This document shows positions 26,253 through 35,000 of a stretch of 64,000 bases of DNA, in pieces. The notes under the pieces are model-generated. The model was given only the letters and a program-made list of their open reading frames with translations, was not told the origin of the DNA and did not search any database. Both the position numbers and the translations under genes were made by a program. Numbering within the stretch: position 1 is the stretch's first letter; each line of letters starts with the position of its first letter. The stretch spans positions 1-64,000 of the forward strand of contig NZ_AKJT01000041.1 in the NCBI RefSeq assembly GCF_000282195.1, in the 5' to 3' direction. The stretch comes from Pseudomonas sp. GM18. Lineage in GTDB: Bacteria > Pseudomonadota > Gammaproteobacteria > Pseudomonadales > Pseudomonadaceae.

Positions 26253-27815
26253 CTAGGTAACGGGGTCGATCACCTGCGTCACACAATGCTTGAGGCCTTC
26301 TACGTGCCAGTTGGCCCACAGTCGGGTTTTGCCGTTGCCGCCCTCATCCGGCTCTATCGCCAACCAGTTTCGAGCGGCGATCAGGTAACGCCCCCTGGCG
26401 CTGACGGGCAGCATGGTTCCGGTGATGGCGTAGTCAATCTGTTCCTGGTTCGCACCGATGGACTCCAGAAAGTGCACTGCCAGCACCGGAGGCGCAGGAT
26501 GGACGACGCCGGTGGAAATCAATTGGTAGATTTTCCCCGCACCATCGCTGCCATGCCGGGGCAATTTCGACTCGATTACGCAGACCCCCGCCACATGAAC
26601 GTCGCCGGACACCAGCGTGACCTTGCATGATTGGGCTTTGGCGAAATCCAGCAGCCGCATGATCAAGCGCTTGCGTTCACTGCGGTGCGGCAGGCTTCGC
26701 CAGTGGTCGCGTAAATCGTCCTCTAGCTCCTGCTGCCCCGCCATCAGGTCCAGCGCCTTTTCGGCTGCCTGCAAATCAAGGTAACCCACCGGAATACTCG
26801 ACATCAGCAACAGGTGCTTGTGCGCAGGGACCTTGTCCAGCCAGGCATAAATCGCATCCCAACTGACCGGGGAAATGACCCGGGTTTGTTGGGCACGCGG
26901 GGCGGTCAAATCCGGCGTGCGTTCGCTGCGCAAATCGGGAACCAGCAAGGCCAACTCGCCCAGGCCGGTGAACCCCAGGTGAAAGCCATCAGCGGTGCCG
27001 GGAATCGCGCAGGGGTGGGTATCAGCAGACGGTTTGAGGTGAGGATGGGTCTGGATCAGTTGCTGCTGGAAAATCCTGAAATAGCGTTTGGCCGTGGCAA
27101 ACAGCCCCTGGAACACCGGGCTTGAATGCAATATCTCATCGTAGGAACCCCAGCCATCGATGATGTCATGGTCATCCCACATCATCACCGTCGGAATGGC
27201 GCCGAACACCTTGGCCATCTCGGGCTGTTTCCAGCACTCCAGGTAGAGCCTGGCGAAAAACTTGTCCAGATCGGCTTCGATCACCTTGCTGTAGGCCGCC
27301 TTTTGACGGTCGGCGAAGGGTTTGGCGAACCATGTTTTCATCGACGGCACACTGCTGCGCATGTCGTCGCTGTAAACCTGATCGCCGCCCATCAACAGCA
27401 GATGATAGGGCTCGCCCTGGTGAGCGCCCCACATGTGCTCCCAACGCTCGTTGTTCCGGTCTACCTTCTCCATTTCCCTGGGGTCGGAGAAGCCGTTGCA
27501 CGATACATAGGCAATGCGCGGCGACTGGCCCATGGCCGGAACGACGAAGTTGCCCTGCGAGCCGTCAATCGTGACCGTGTAACTGGTGGCAACGGCCTGA
27601 TCCTGCGTCGCTTTGAAATCGACGCGCCAGACGCGGGACTTAGGATCGAGCAGCGGGATATCGGCGATGGCCAAGGGTGTGTCGGCAGTCACACCCTTGG
27701 GCACTTTTACCGTGGGTGGTGGCCCGCCCAAGGGTGAAACCACCAGGGCAGACACGTTGTAGACGTTATTGTTGATGCCACGAAACTGCAGAATCGGGCC
27801 TAGTAACAAACTCAT
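26253..27815 (-). CDS. PhoD-like metallophosphatase
   Basis: A 520-residue protein of the PhoD-like phosphatase group. Metal-site motifs appear in order: MGGDQVYSDDM, MWDDHDIIDGWGSYD and SGDVHVAG. PhoD enzymes are phosphodiesterases/phosphatases, often exported, but I see no Tat or Sec signal here, so it may be cytoplasmic. The ATG at 27815 (MSLLLGPILQFRG) is preferred; a reading from TTG at 27866 would add 17 residues without support. Substrate unknown. Confidence 0.8.
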   Translation of the reverse strand: MSLLLGPILQFRGINNNVYNVSALVVSPLGGPPPTVKVPKGVTADTPLAIADIPLLDPKSRVWRVDFKATQDQAVATSYTVTIDGSQGNFVVPAMGQSPRIAYVSCNGFSDPREMEKVDRNNERWEHMWGAHQGEPYHLLLMGGDQVYSDDMRSSVPSMKTWFAKPFADRQKAAYSKVIEADLDKFFARLYLECWKQPEMAKVFGAIPTVMMWDDHDIIDGWGSYDEILHSSPVFQGLFATAKRYFRIFQQQLIQTHPHLKPSADTHPCAIPGTADGFHLGFTGLGELALLVPDLRSERTPDLTAPRAQQTRVISPVSWDAIYAWLDKVPAHKHLLLMSSIPVGYLDLQAAEKALDLMAGQQELEDDLRDHWRSLPHRSERKRLIMRLLDFAKAQSCKVTLVSGDVHVAGVCVIESKLPRHGSDGAGKIYQLISTGVVHPAPPVLAVHFLESIGANQEQIDYAITGTMLPVSARGRYLIAARNWLAIEPDEGGNGKTRLWANWHVEGLKHCVTQVIDPVT

Positions 27816-27883
27816 GGCGAGTCCATCCGTTGACGGGGAGGTGAACGCCTGGAGATTAGACGACAATCACGCCCCCCGACGGA

Positions 27884-28807
27884 TTATGCGTTGAACCGCA
27901 CGCCCGGTCTGGCTCGCTCATCCACCGTCAACTCAAACACGTCCGGGCGCGCGTAGTGCCCGACCACGTCGTAGTCGTATCGGGCGCGGATCAGGTCATC
28001 GGTGTCGATTTCCGCAGTCAGCAAACCCGCCTCGTCGCGCAGTGGCCCGGCGAGAATGTCGCCCATCGGCCCGACAATCACGCTGCCGCCGGCAATCAAC
28101 GGGCGCTCTGCCGGCCAGTTGGCGATGTCCACGCCCAAGGCTTGCGGCGAGTCCTGAACCTGACAGGCACTGACCACAAAGCAGCGTCCTTCATGGGCGA
28201 TGTGGCGCATGCTGACCTGCCACATTTCCCGCTCATCCACGGTCGGCGCACACCAGACCTCCACGCCTTTGGCGTACATCGCGGTGCGCAGCAACGGCAT
28301 CATGTTTTCCCAGCACACCACCGCGCCGATCCGCCCGACATGGCTGTCGATCACCGGCAAGGTCGAGCCATCGCCCTTGCCCCAGATCAGTCGCTCGGTG
28401 CCGGTGGGCATCAGTTTGCGGTGCTTGGCGACCAGTCCCGCCTGCGGGTCGAAGTACAGCGCGGTGCAGTACAAGGTGCTGCCGGCGCGCTCGATCACAC
28501 CGATCACCAGGTTGGCCCCGGTGCGGGCCGACAAACCGGCCAGGGCTTCAGTCTCGGCACCGGGCACGTCGATGGCGTTGGCGAAATACCGGGCAAACGC
28601 TTCGCGACCTTCCGGCAGTCGATAGCCGAGTTGCGTGCCGAAGCCCTCGCCTTTGGGGTAACCACCGAGCAACGCCTCGGGCATGACCACCAGCTTCGCG
28701 CCGGATTCGATAATGGCACTTTCCCATGAAAGGATTTGCTCGAGGGTGTCGGCCTTGCCGCCGGGCAAGGCGCCGATTTGCAGGGCAGCAACGATTGACT
28801 TGGGCAT
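27884..28807 (-). CDS. Nitrilase-family C-N hydrolase
   Basis: A 307-residue nitrilase-superfamily enzyme with the catalytic triad Glu44 ([10 protein letters not shown]), Lys131 (KHRKLMPT) and Cys165 ([11 protein letters not shown]). The [10 protein letters not shown] context is that of true nitrilases, which turn nitriles into acids and ammonia, rather than amidases. The ATG at 28807 begins the family fold directly; a longer reading is unsupported. A LysR gene is divergent from it across 85 bases and probably controls it. Confidence 0.88.
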   Translation of the reverse strand: MPKSIVAALQIGALPGGKADTLEQILSWESAIIESGAKLVVMPEALLGGYPKGEGFGTQLGYRLPEGREAFARYFANAIDVPGAETEALAGLSARTGANLVIGVIERAGSTLYCTALYFDPQAGLVAKHRKLMPTGTERLIWGKGDGSTLPVIDSHVGRIGAVVCWENMMPLLRTAMYAKGVEVWCAPTVDEREMWQVSMRHIAHEGRCFVVSACQVQDSPQALGVDIANWPAERPLIAGGSVIVGPMGDILAGPLRDEAGLLTAEIDTDDLIRARYDYDVVGHYARPDVFELTVDERARPGVRFNA

Positions 28808-28892
28808 CGCGGTGACTCCGTCAGTAATGAGGTGTTGCTCATTCTCCGGCGCCACAGGATCATGAATAAAGCCCGACTCACTGCTGAATGAT

Positions 28893-29816
28893 ATGAATCA
28901 AATGAATATCGCCACCATCGATCTCAACTTGCTCAAAGTCTTCGAAGCGCTGCATGAAGAGTCCAGCGCCAGCCGTGCCGCACTGCGTCTTGGCGTGACG
29001 CAATCGGCGGTCAGCGCGGCATTGCGCCGGTTGCGCGAGGTGTATGGCGATCAGTTATTCGTGCGCACCGGTCGAGGTCTTGCGCCGACGCTCAAGGCCA
29101 ATCAGCTGAAACCGGTGGTCAGCGATGCGCTGAACAAATGCCGGCAGAGCCTGGCGATGGTCGATCCGGCGGCCCATCAATACGACGGACGCTCGGTCAC
29201 GGTGGGTTTGTCGGATGATTTTGAAATCGCCTACGGGCGACGATTGATCGAAGAGATCGCTCACCGTGCGCCGAAACTGCGGCTGATCTTTCGCCAGACC
29301 CACACCCAGATCGTCGCCAGGGCGTTGATGGAGCGCAGCATCGATCTGGCGATCACCGCAGGCGGGTTTGCCGAACGTTTGCTCAGCCGTCAGGTGTTGG
29401 GTGAAGGGGGTTATCTGTGTTTGGTGGATCCCCTCAGCCTGACCGAGGGACAACAGACCCTCAGCCTTGATGAGTTCGTCGCTCGTGAGCACATTCTGGT
29501 GTCTTCAGGCGGTTTTATCGGGATTACCGATGAAGGTCTGGCGGCGCTGGGATTGAGTCGGCGGGTATGCGCGTCGACCACCCATTTTGCCGCGTTGCCG
29601 TATTTGCTCAAGGGCAGCCAGGCGGTGGCGACCATTCCCGCCCATGCGGCGCAGAGCATCGCCGCGCTCAGTGGACTGGCGTTGCTGCCCTGCCCTTTGG
29701 CGCTGCCGCGTTACCCGATCGAACTGGGCTGGCGCACCAGTACGCAGCTCGATCCGGTGGTGTTGAAAGTTCGCGAGGCGATTGTCGCGATTTTTTCCAG
29801 GCAGGCGCTTATTTAG
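28893..29816 (+). CDS. LysR-family regulator (divergent from nitrilase)
   Basis: A 307-residue LysR-type regulator: winged helix ([40 protein letters not shown]) and effector domain. The start may be the ATG at 28893 or the one at 28902; neither has a strong ribosome-binding site. Its last 8 bases overlap the convergent 83-residue gene. The nitrilase gene is the likely target. Confidence 0.87.
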   Translation: MNQMNIATIDLNLLKVFEALHEESSASRAALRLGVTQSAVSAALRRLREVYGDQLFVRTGRGLAPTLKANQLKPVVSDALNKCRQSLAMVDPAAHQYDGRSVTVGLSDDFEIAYGRRLIEEIAHRAPKLRLIFRQTHTQIVARALMERSIDLAITAGGFAERLLSRQVLGEGGYLCLVDPLSLTEGQQTLSLDEFVAREHILVSSGGFIGITDEGLAALGLSRRVCASTTHFAALPYLLKGSQAVATIPAHAAQSIAALSGLALLPCPLALPRYPIELGWRTSTQLDPVVLKVREAIVAIFSRQALI

Positions 29817-30060
29817 CAGCCATCAGGCGATTGACTTCACTGCGCACCATGTTCGCGAATTCCGGCGGCGACATGCCGTCGAGTTCGGAGCGCACCCATT
29901 CCGCCCATTTGCCTTTGCGCTTGGCGCGCTCACCGAACAAGCGTGCGGCTTCGCCCTTGGCTTTGCCCAGGTTGTTTTGCCAGAGTTCGAACAGACGGGA
30001 TTTTTCATCTTCAAGCGCTGCGCGCTCGGCCAGGGGTTTATCGGCCAGATTGAAGCTCAT
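29809..30060 (-). CDS. Conserved hypothetical protein, 83 residues
   Basis: A small, highly charged helical protein (MSFNLADKPLAERAALEDEKSRL...), rich in Ala, Glu, Lys and Arg, with no signal or membrane segment. Its stop region overlaps the LysR gene by eight bases in tail-to-tail orientation. I recognise the pattern as one found in Pseudomonas but know no function. Confidence 0.72.
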   Translation of the reverse strand: MSFNLADKPLAERAALEDEKSRLFELWQNNLGKAKGEAARLFGERAKRKGKWAEWVRSELDGMSPPEFANMVRSEVNRLMAAK

Positions 30061-30267
30061 GGGGAATTACCTGCTGCGTAAAATAGGCGACATCTTACAC
30101 TGTAGGAAGAAATGTCCTGCGCTGGATTTTATCGTTCCCACGCGCAGCAAAGGCATGCCTCAATGGACGCTCTGCGTCCGCTTGAGCCACCGCGCACAAT
30201 AGCTGCAACTTTTTCAATCGCCGCAGACTCCATTGCTCACCGTCCATTCACTGTAAGGAGTACACCA

Positions 30268-30585
30268 ATGGCCCGCAAAACTGCCGATCAAGTCGCCGAG
30301 GATCAAATCAAGGATCAGGTCTTCAGCGAACTTCAGGCCCTGATCGAAGAGTCGGAAAAACTACTGAAAAGCAGTGCCTCACTGGTCGGAGAAGAAGCGG
30401 ACACCCTTCGCGGGCAAATCGCCCAGAAACTCCAGAAGGCCAGAAGCTCGGTATCCAGTGTTCGTGAGCGGACCAAACCCGCAGTCGACGCCACCGAAAC
30501 CTACATCGGCGGTCATCCATGGCAAACCGTGGCCATCTCTGCGGGTTTCGGTCTGGTGGTTGGTCTGTTGCTGGGCCGGCGTTGA
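30268..30585 (+). CDS. DUF883 (ElaB/YqjD-like) protein
   Basis: A 105-residue protein of the ElaB/YqjD/DUF883 family: a long amphipathic, coiled-coil helix (about 10-75), then YIGGHPWQTVAISAGFGLVVGLLLGRR, a single C-terminal membrane anchor ending in the typical GRR. E. coli relatives are inner-membrane, ribosome-associated proteins of stationary phase. TAAGGAG precedes the ATG. It is followed by a REPIN. Confidence 0.88.
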   Translation: MARKTADQVAEDQIKDQVFSELQALIEESEKLLKSSASLVGEEADTLRGQIAQKLQKARSSVSSVRERTKPAVDATETYIGGHPWQTVAISAGFGLVVGLLLGRR

Positions 30586-30640
30586 ACCGATGCGAACGAA
30601 AAAAAGCGAGCGCTGCATTTAATACCTGTCAATGCGATCT

Positions 30641-30770
30641 GTAGCAGCTGCCGCAGGCTGCGTTCGGCGGCGAAGCCGTCGTAAAACCAAAGTTTGCGGT
30701 GTTTCAGTAAACCCTGCACACAGTGTTTACGACGGCTTCGCCGCCGAACGCAGGCTTCGCCAGCTGCTAC
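30641..30770. repeat. REPIN, shorter variant
   Basis: A 130-bp copy. Arms begin GTAGCAGCTG and both contain GGCGGCGAAGCCG as inner palindrome. The outer arm is shortened relative to the other copies: CCGCAGG on the left, GGCGAAGCC on the right, each a small self-pairing unit. Confidence 0.9.
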
Positions 30771-30791
30771 GAAGAGCGCATCGCGCGCAGA

Positions 30792-31832
30792 TCAATGCCC
30801 GGCCAGTTCCCGCAGATTCGCCAGCGTCTGTGGATCGAGCGCAATGCCTTCGACCTTGGCTTTGGCGCGTTGCAGGTGACGCCGATCACCCGGTAAACGC
30901 TTGAGCCCCACACCGTGCATCTGCCGGACCAGTTCCTGACTGCGTTCGGCAAAATTTTGCCCCGCCGATTTGCTCGGATCGATCACGATCAGCAGTTGCC
31001 CGGTCCAGGGGGTTTTGGCCCCCGGATGGTTCGACCAATCGAACTCGAACGAGAAGTTGCCACCGGTCAACGCCGCCGCCAACAACTCCACCATCATCGA
31101 CAGCGCCGAGCCCTTGTGCCCGCCAAACGGCAGCAACGCGCCACCTTCGAGAATTGCTTTCGGGTCCTGAGTCGGCTGGCCGAGGCTGTCCACGCCCATG
31201 CCCGCAGGCAAGCGTTCGCCTTTACGGGCGGCGATCTGCACGTCGCCATGGGCGATGGCGCTGGTCGCCAGGTCGAAGACAATCGGCGCACCGTCAGCCC
31301 TGGGCGCGGCGAAGGCAATCGGGTTGGTCCCGAACAGCGGACGATCGGCACCGTGCGGCACCACGCAGGTCATGCTGTTGACGACGCTCAGTGCCACCAG
31401 CCCTTCATAGGCAAACGGTTCGACGTCCGGCCACAAGGCAGCGAAATGGTGGGAATTGCGGATGGCCAGCACCGCAATGCCGGCGCTGCGGGCTTTTTCC
31501 ACCAGCAAGGGCCGCGCTGCCGCGAGGGCCGGTTGGGCGAAACCATTACCAGCGTCGACCCGGACAAACCCCGAGGCCACGTCCTCGACCACCGGCACGG
31601 CCTGGCCATTGACCCAGCCGCTCTGCAGCGTCGACACATAGCCGGGAATGCGGAACACACCGTGACTGTGAGCCCCGTCGCGTTCGGCGCCGGCACAGTT
31701 GAGGGCCAGGGTTCTGGCGACGTCAGCTGAGGTGCCGTGACGCAGAAAGATCTGCTCGAGCAATTGAACGAGCGCGTCGAAATCGAGGTTTTGGGTGTTC
31801 GAATTGACGGCCATTTCAGGCGATACGGTCAT
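30792..31832 (-). CDS. dpkA: Delta-1-piperideine-2-carboxylate reductase (Ldh family)
   Basis: A 346-residue member of the malate/L-lactate dehydrogenase-like oxidoreductases that closely follows DpkA of Pseudomonas: QIFLRHGTSADVA, ERDGAHSHGVFRIPGY, SHHFAALWPDVEPFA, NSMTCVVPHGA and the ending LRELAGH. DpkA reduces delta-1-piperideine-2-carboxylate to L-pipecolate in D-lysine catabolism and also acts on the pyrroline analogue. I chose the ATG at 31832, with GGAG six bases upstream, over the longer reading from 31874. No lysine-pathway genes lie next to it. Confidence 0.8.
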   Translation of the reverse strand: MTVSPEMAVNSNTQNLDFDALVQLLEQIFLRHGTSADVARTLALNCAGAERDGAHSHGVFRIPGYVSTLQSGWVNGQAVPVVEDVASGFVRVDAGNGFAQPALAAARPLLVEKARSAGIAVLAIRNSHHFAALWPDVEPFAYEGLVALSVVNSMTCVVPHGADRPLFGTNPIAFAAPRADGAPIVFDLATSAIAHGDVQIAARKGERLPAGMGVDSLGQPTQDPKAILEGGALLPFGGHKGSALSMMVELLAAALTGGNFSFEFDWSNHPGAKTPWTGQLLIVIDPSKSAGQNFAERSQELVRQMHGVGLKRLPGDRRHLQRAKAKVEGIALDPQTLANLRELAGH

Positions 31833-32051
31833 CTGAAGCTCCGGTTTTATTATTGGGTATGGGCAACAGGTCAAGCGAGGTTGCAGGGCAACCGATAAAA
31901 GTCGTCGATTAAGCGCTGTTTTACCGGCGTCCTGTCAAGCCTGCGACAAAGGATCAGCTCAAGCAATATGTACCGCACCCGGGCATTCCATTGGCCCTAC
32001 TGTTTTCCCTCGAACCAACAACCTGCGATCGCAGCCCATCGAGGAAAAATC

Positions 32052-35000
32052 ATGACCGATCCAGCACAGCCGTATTTTTTCGACGAGGCAGAACGTGCCT
32101 CCAATGCAAAGCAACCTGGTGATCGCGAGAAAGCACTGAACTTCACCCTTGATGACCTGAAATGGTTGAAAGGTGGTGTTTATCTCGCCACCCATGAGGT
32201 TCGCGCTGCCCACAAGGCACCGATGCAGGTAGACCAGCTGATGTTGAAAATACCTGACGAGCCCGACATTCCATTGGCCGGTGCGTTTTGCATGAGTCAC
32301 CCCAAAGTCGAAGACAAGGACAAGGACAAGGACAGGGACAAGGACAAGGACAAGACCGAGGTCATTATCTATACACCGTGGAAAGGCCTGATCAAATTCG
32401 CCGACATGGACGACGTGAAAAGCAAACTCAAGGAGTGGCTGGGACAGGACACCGCAAAGCGAGAATTACTGCGCTACCTCTCAATCGAACAGCGCACCGC
32501 CGTGCTGGCAGCCACCACGCCAGACATCACGACACAGACCATCGAAGGGGCGGTATTTCAGGAACAGGAGACCGTCCTCGAGCGTAACAGGGCACACAAC
32601 ATCCAGGTGATGACGGGCGCACTGATGAAGCTCCCGACACTGAAGTCGATGCTCGATGAAACCCTCAAGGTTGCCTTGGCCAAGCGCTTCCCTGGATTGG
32701 ACCAGCGTCAGACGCGGCTGGAGAGTTTCATCAACACCGTTTCCGCCTTCGACACTACCGACTATAGCCACAAGATGTCCTCGCTCCCGCTGGGCGCCGC
32801 CCTTCTGCAGTATTACCTGACCTACCAATGGCCCGTTGGCGATTCCCGGATTTTCTCCCATCCCCGCCATGGCGTGAGCAGCGACGCTGATAACCAGGCA
32901 TGGGAAAGTGCGATCATCGAAATCGCGCAAAGTTTTACACCGCACTTGCAAAGTCTGCTCCAGTCGTTCTGGAACACGCCCATGAGCAGCGGACAATCAC
33001 CTTCGGAGTTTTTAACCGAGTGCATGCGCGACACCTGGCACCTGGATCTGTTGCTCAAGCGCCAACAAGGAATTCTGACCACACAACAATACCTGAGCCT
33101 GATGAACGTCAGCCTTGCAGCTGCCCCGGGCGCTTCTCTGCGTATTGAAAAAGTGCGCGTGACCGCCCTCTACAAGCATTACGTGGAACTGGCTTCGACC
33201 TTCATGATCGGTGCTGAAGATACCCTCGGTTTTCTGTACACCCCGTCCCGAGGCATCGAGGCCACGAGCGACCTGCCCACCCTCAAGAACATCGTGTTGC
33301 GCATGCTCAAAAGCGAAGGCCATGAAGACACGCTGCTCAATTTCATGTCGCAGGATGAACGCGGCACGTTTCTTAAGCTGGAACCCGACGAGCGAGTGAT
33401 TGCTGGTGAACCGATTGTCGGCCCGGTGTTCGAACAACTGACGGCGGATGTGCTTGCCAAGCAATTGCAAAACCTGAGCTACGCCTTGAGCCGGTTCCGA
33501 GAAAGCGAAGGCATGCTCAACCCCCATGCCTTGCTGGACAAGGCGCTGGATGTTCGAGCCCTGATCGACGAGCGGCTGTTAGCCGGCGACGCCGCCGGGC
33601 GCTGGAGTACACAAACGGACCAGCGCTGGAGCGCGCAACCGGCTACCGTGCGCGCCGAGTCGGCCAAAGAACAGCTGAGCCTGCTCTCCACGGTCGAACA
33701 GGCGCTCGAACAACGCCTTGAAAACTACCCCGCCATTCCTGCCGTCACCCGCACAATCGCTGAAGCGCAACGTATCGTTGGCTCGTCGCTGGAAGGCTTG
33801 AAATCGAGTTTCACCCATACCCTGTCAACGGCACTGCACAGCGAACTCAAACTGCGGACAGTCGCCCACACGTTAGGTGCAACGGAACAGGCAATCATCA
33901 AAACGGTGCTCGATACTCCGGTGCGCCTGCAACGCGCCGCCCTGAACGGCTTTTTGCCAGACGTGTTTTCTCTGGCGCTGAAGGTCGGTGACACCACCGA
34001 TTTATTGAACCTGGCCAGTTGTTTTGTGCTGACGGAACGAGGCGGACTGGACCCGACCCATTCGGGCAAGGCCATTCTATGGACCCCGGCGATTGGATTC
34101 GAAGCATTCCCCTCGCTCACCCCCTTGCTGAGCGAACTCGAAAGACGCCTGAAAGACGAAGATGAACGTACCACGCTGCTGGAAAACCTCGGACGCAGCC
34201 AAAGATTGCCTTGGCAGACCTTTAGCCTGGCGCCGCTGCAACTGATTCGCGACAATTTTTTCGATCATGTACAAAAGCCCAATGTCCAGATGGACCTGAC
34301 GTCCATCGAAAATGCACTGAAGACGCCGCTTCCCGCCGCGAACGTATCCAGGCTGCTGAACCTGGTGGCGCTGCGCGAACCGAAGACGGGGCTGCAACGT
34401 GCAACGAACATCGCCCGGTCCCTGACGACTCAGCAAATGCTTCCGGCATGGCTGGCAAAAGCCTCTATCGCAGACCAGATGCTGCACGGGGAACTGCTTC
34501 AGCAATATCTGAACAACGTCACCGATGACAAGGACTGCCTGAGCGGCATTCGCAGCCTGGCGCGCACGGCACACCATGAATTGCAGAAGCAACTCAAGGC
34601 AGACACTTTCGACATAGATCCGGACAACGTCCAGGTACACATCAGCCCACGAGCGACATCCGGGACGGTGATACACACCCTGACCGAGTTTGCGTTGACC
34701 CACATCAAGGATCTGGAACACGCCGCTTTCAAACTGGTGTCGCTAAATGCCACCGCGATTCCGGACGCCATGGACGAAAACTACATCAAAAGCCTGATAC
34801 GTAACCTGAAGCCGGGCGAGCATCAGCAAGCGATATTGAGCGCAGCGTTTGCCGATACGCACCCCGGCGCGGCGGATCGCAGAAAGCGTTTCGCCACACA
34901 ATTACCGTGGCAACTGATGCATTATGCCCATTCGGAAAAACTTCAGGAGCGCCTGAGCGAGGCAGGATTTGATCTGCTCCGGCAAATCATGGACATGCCC

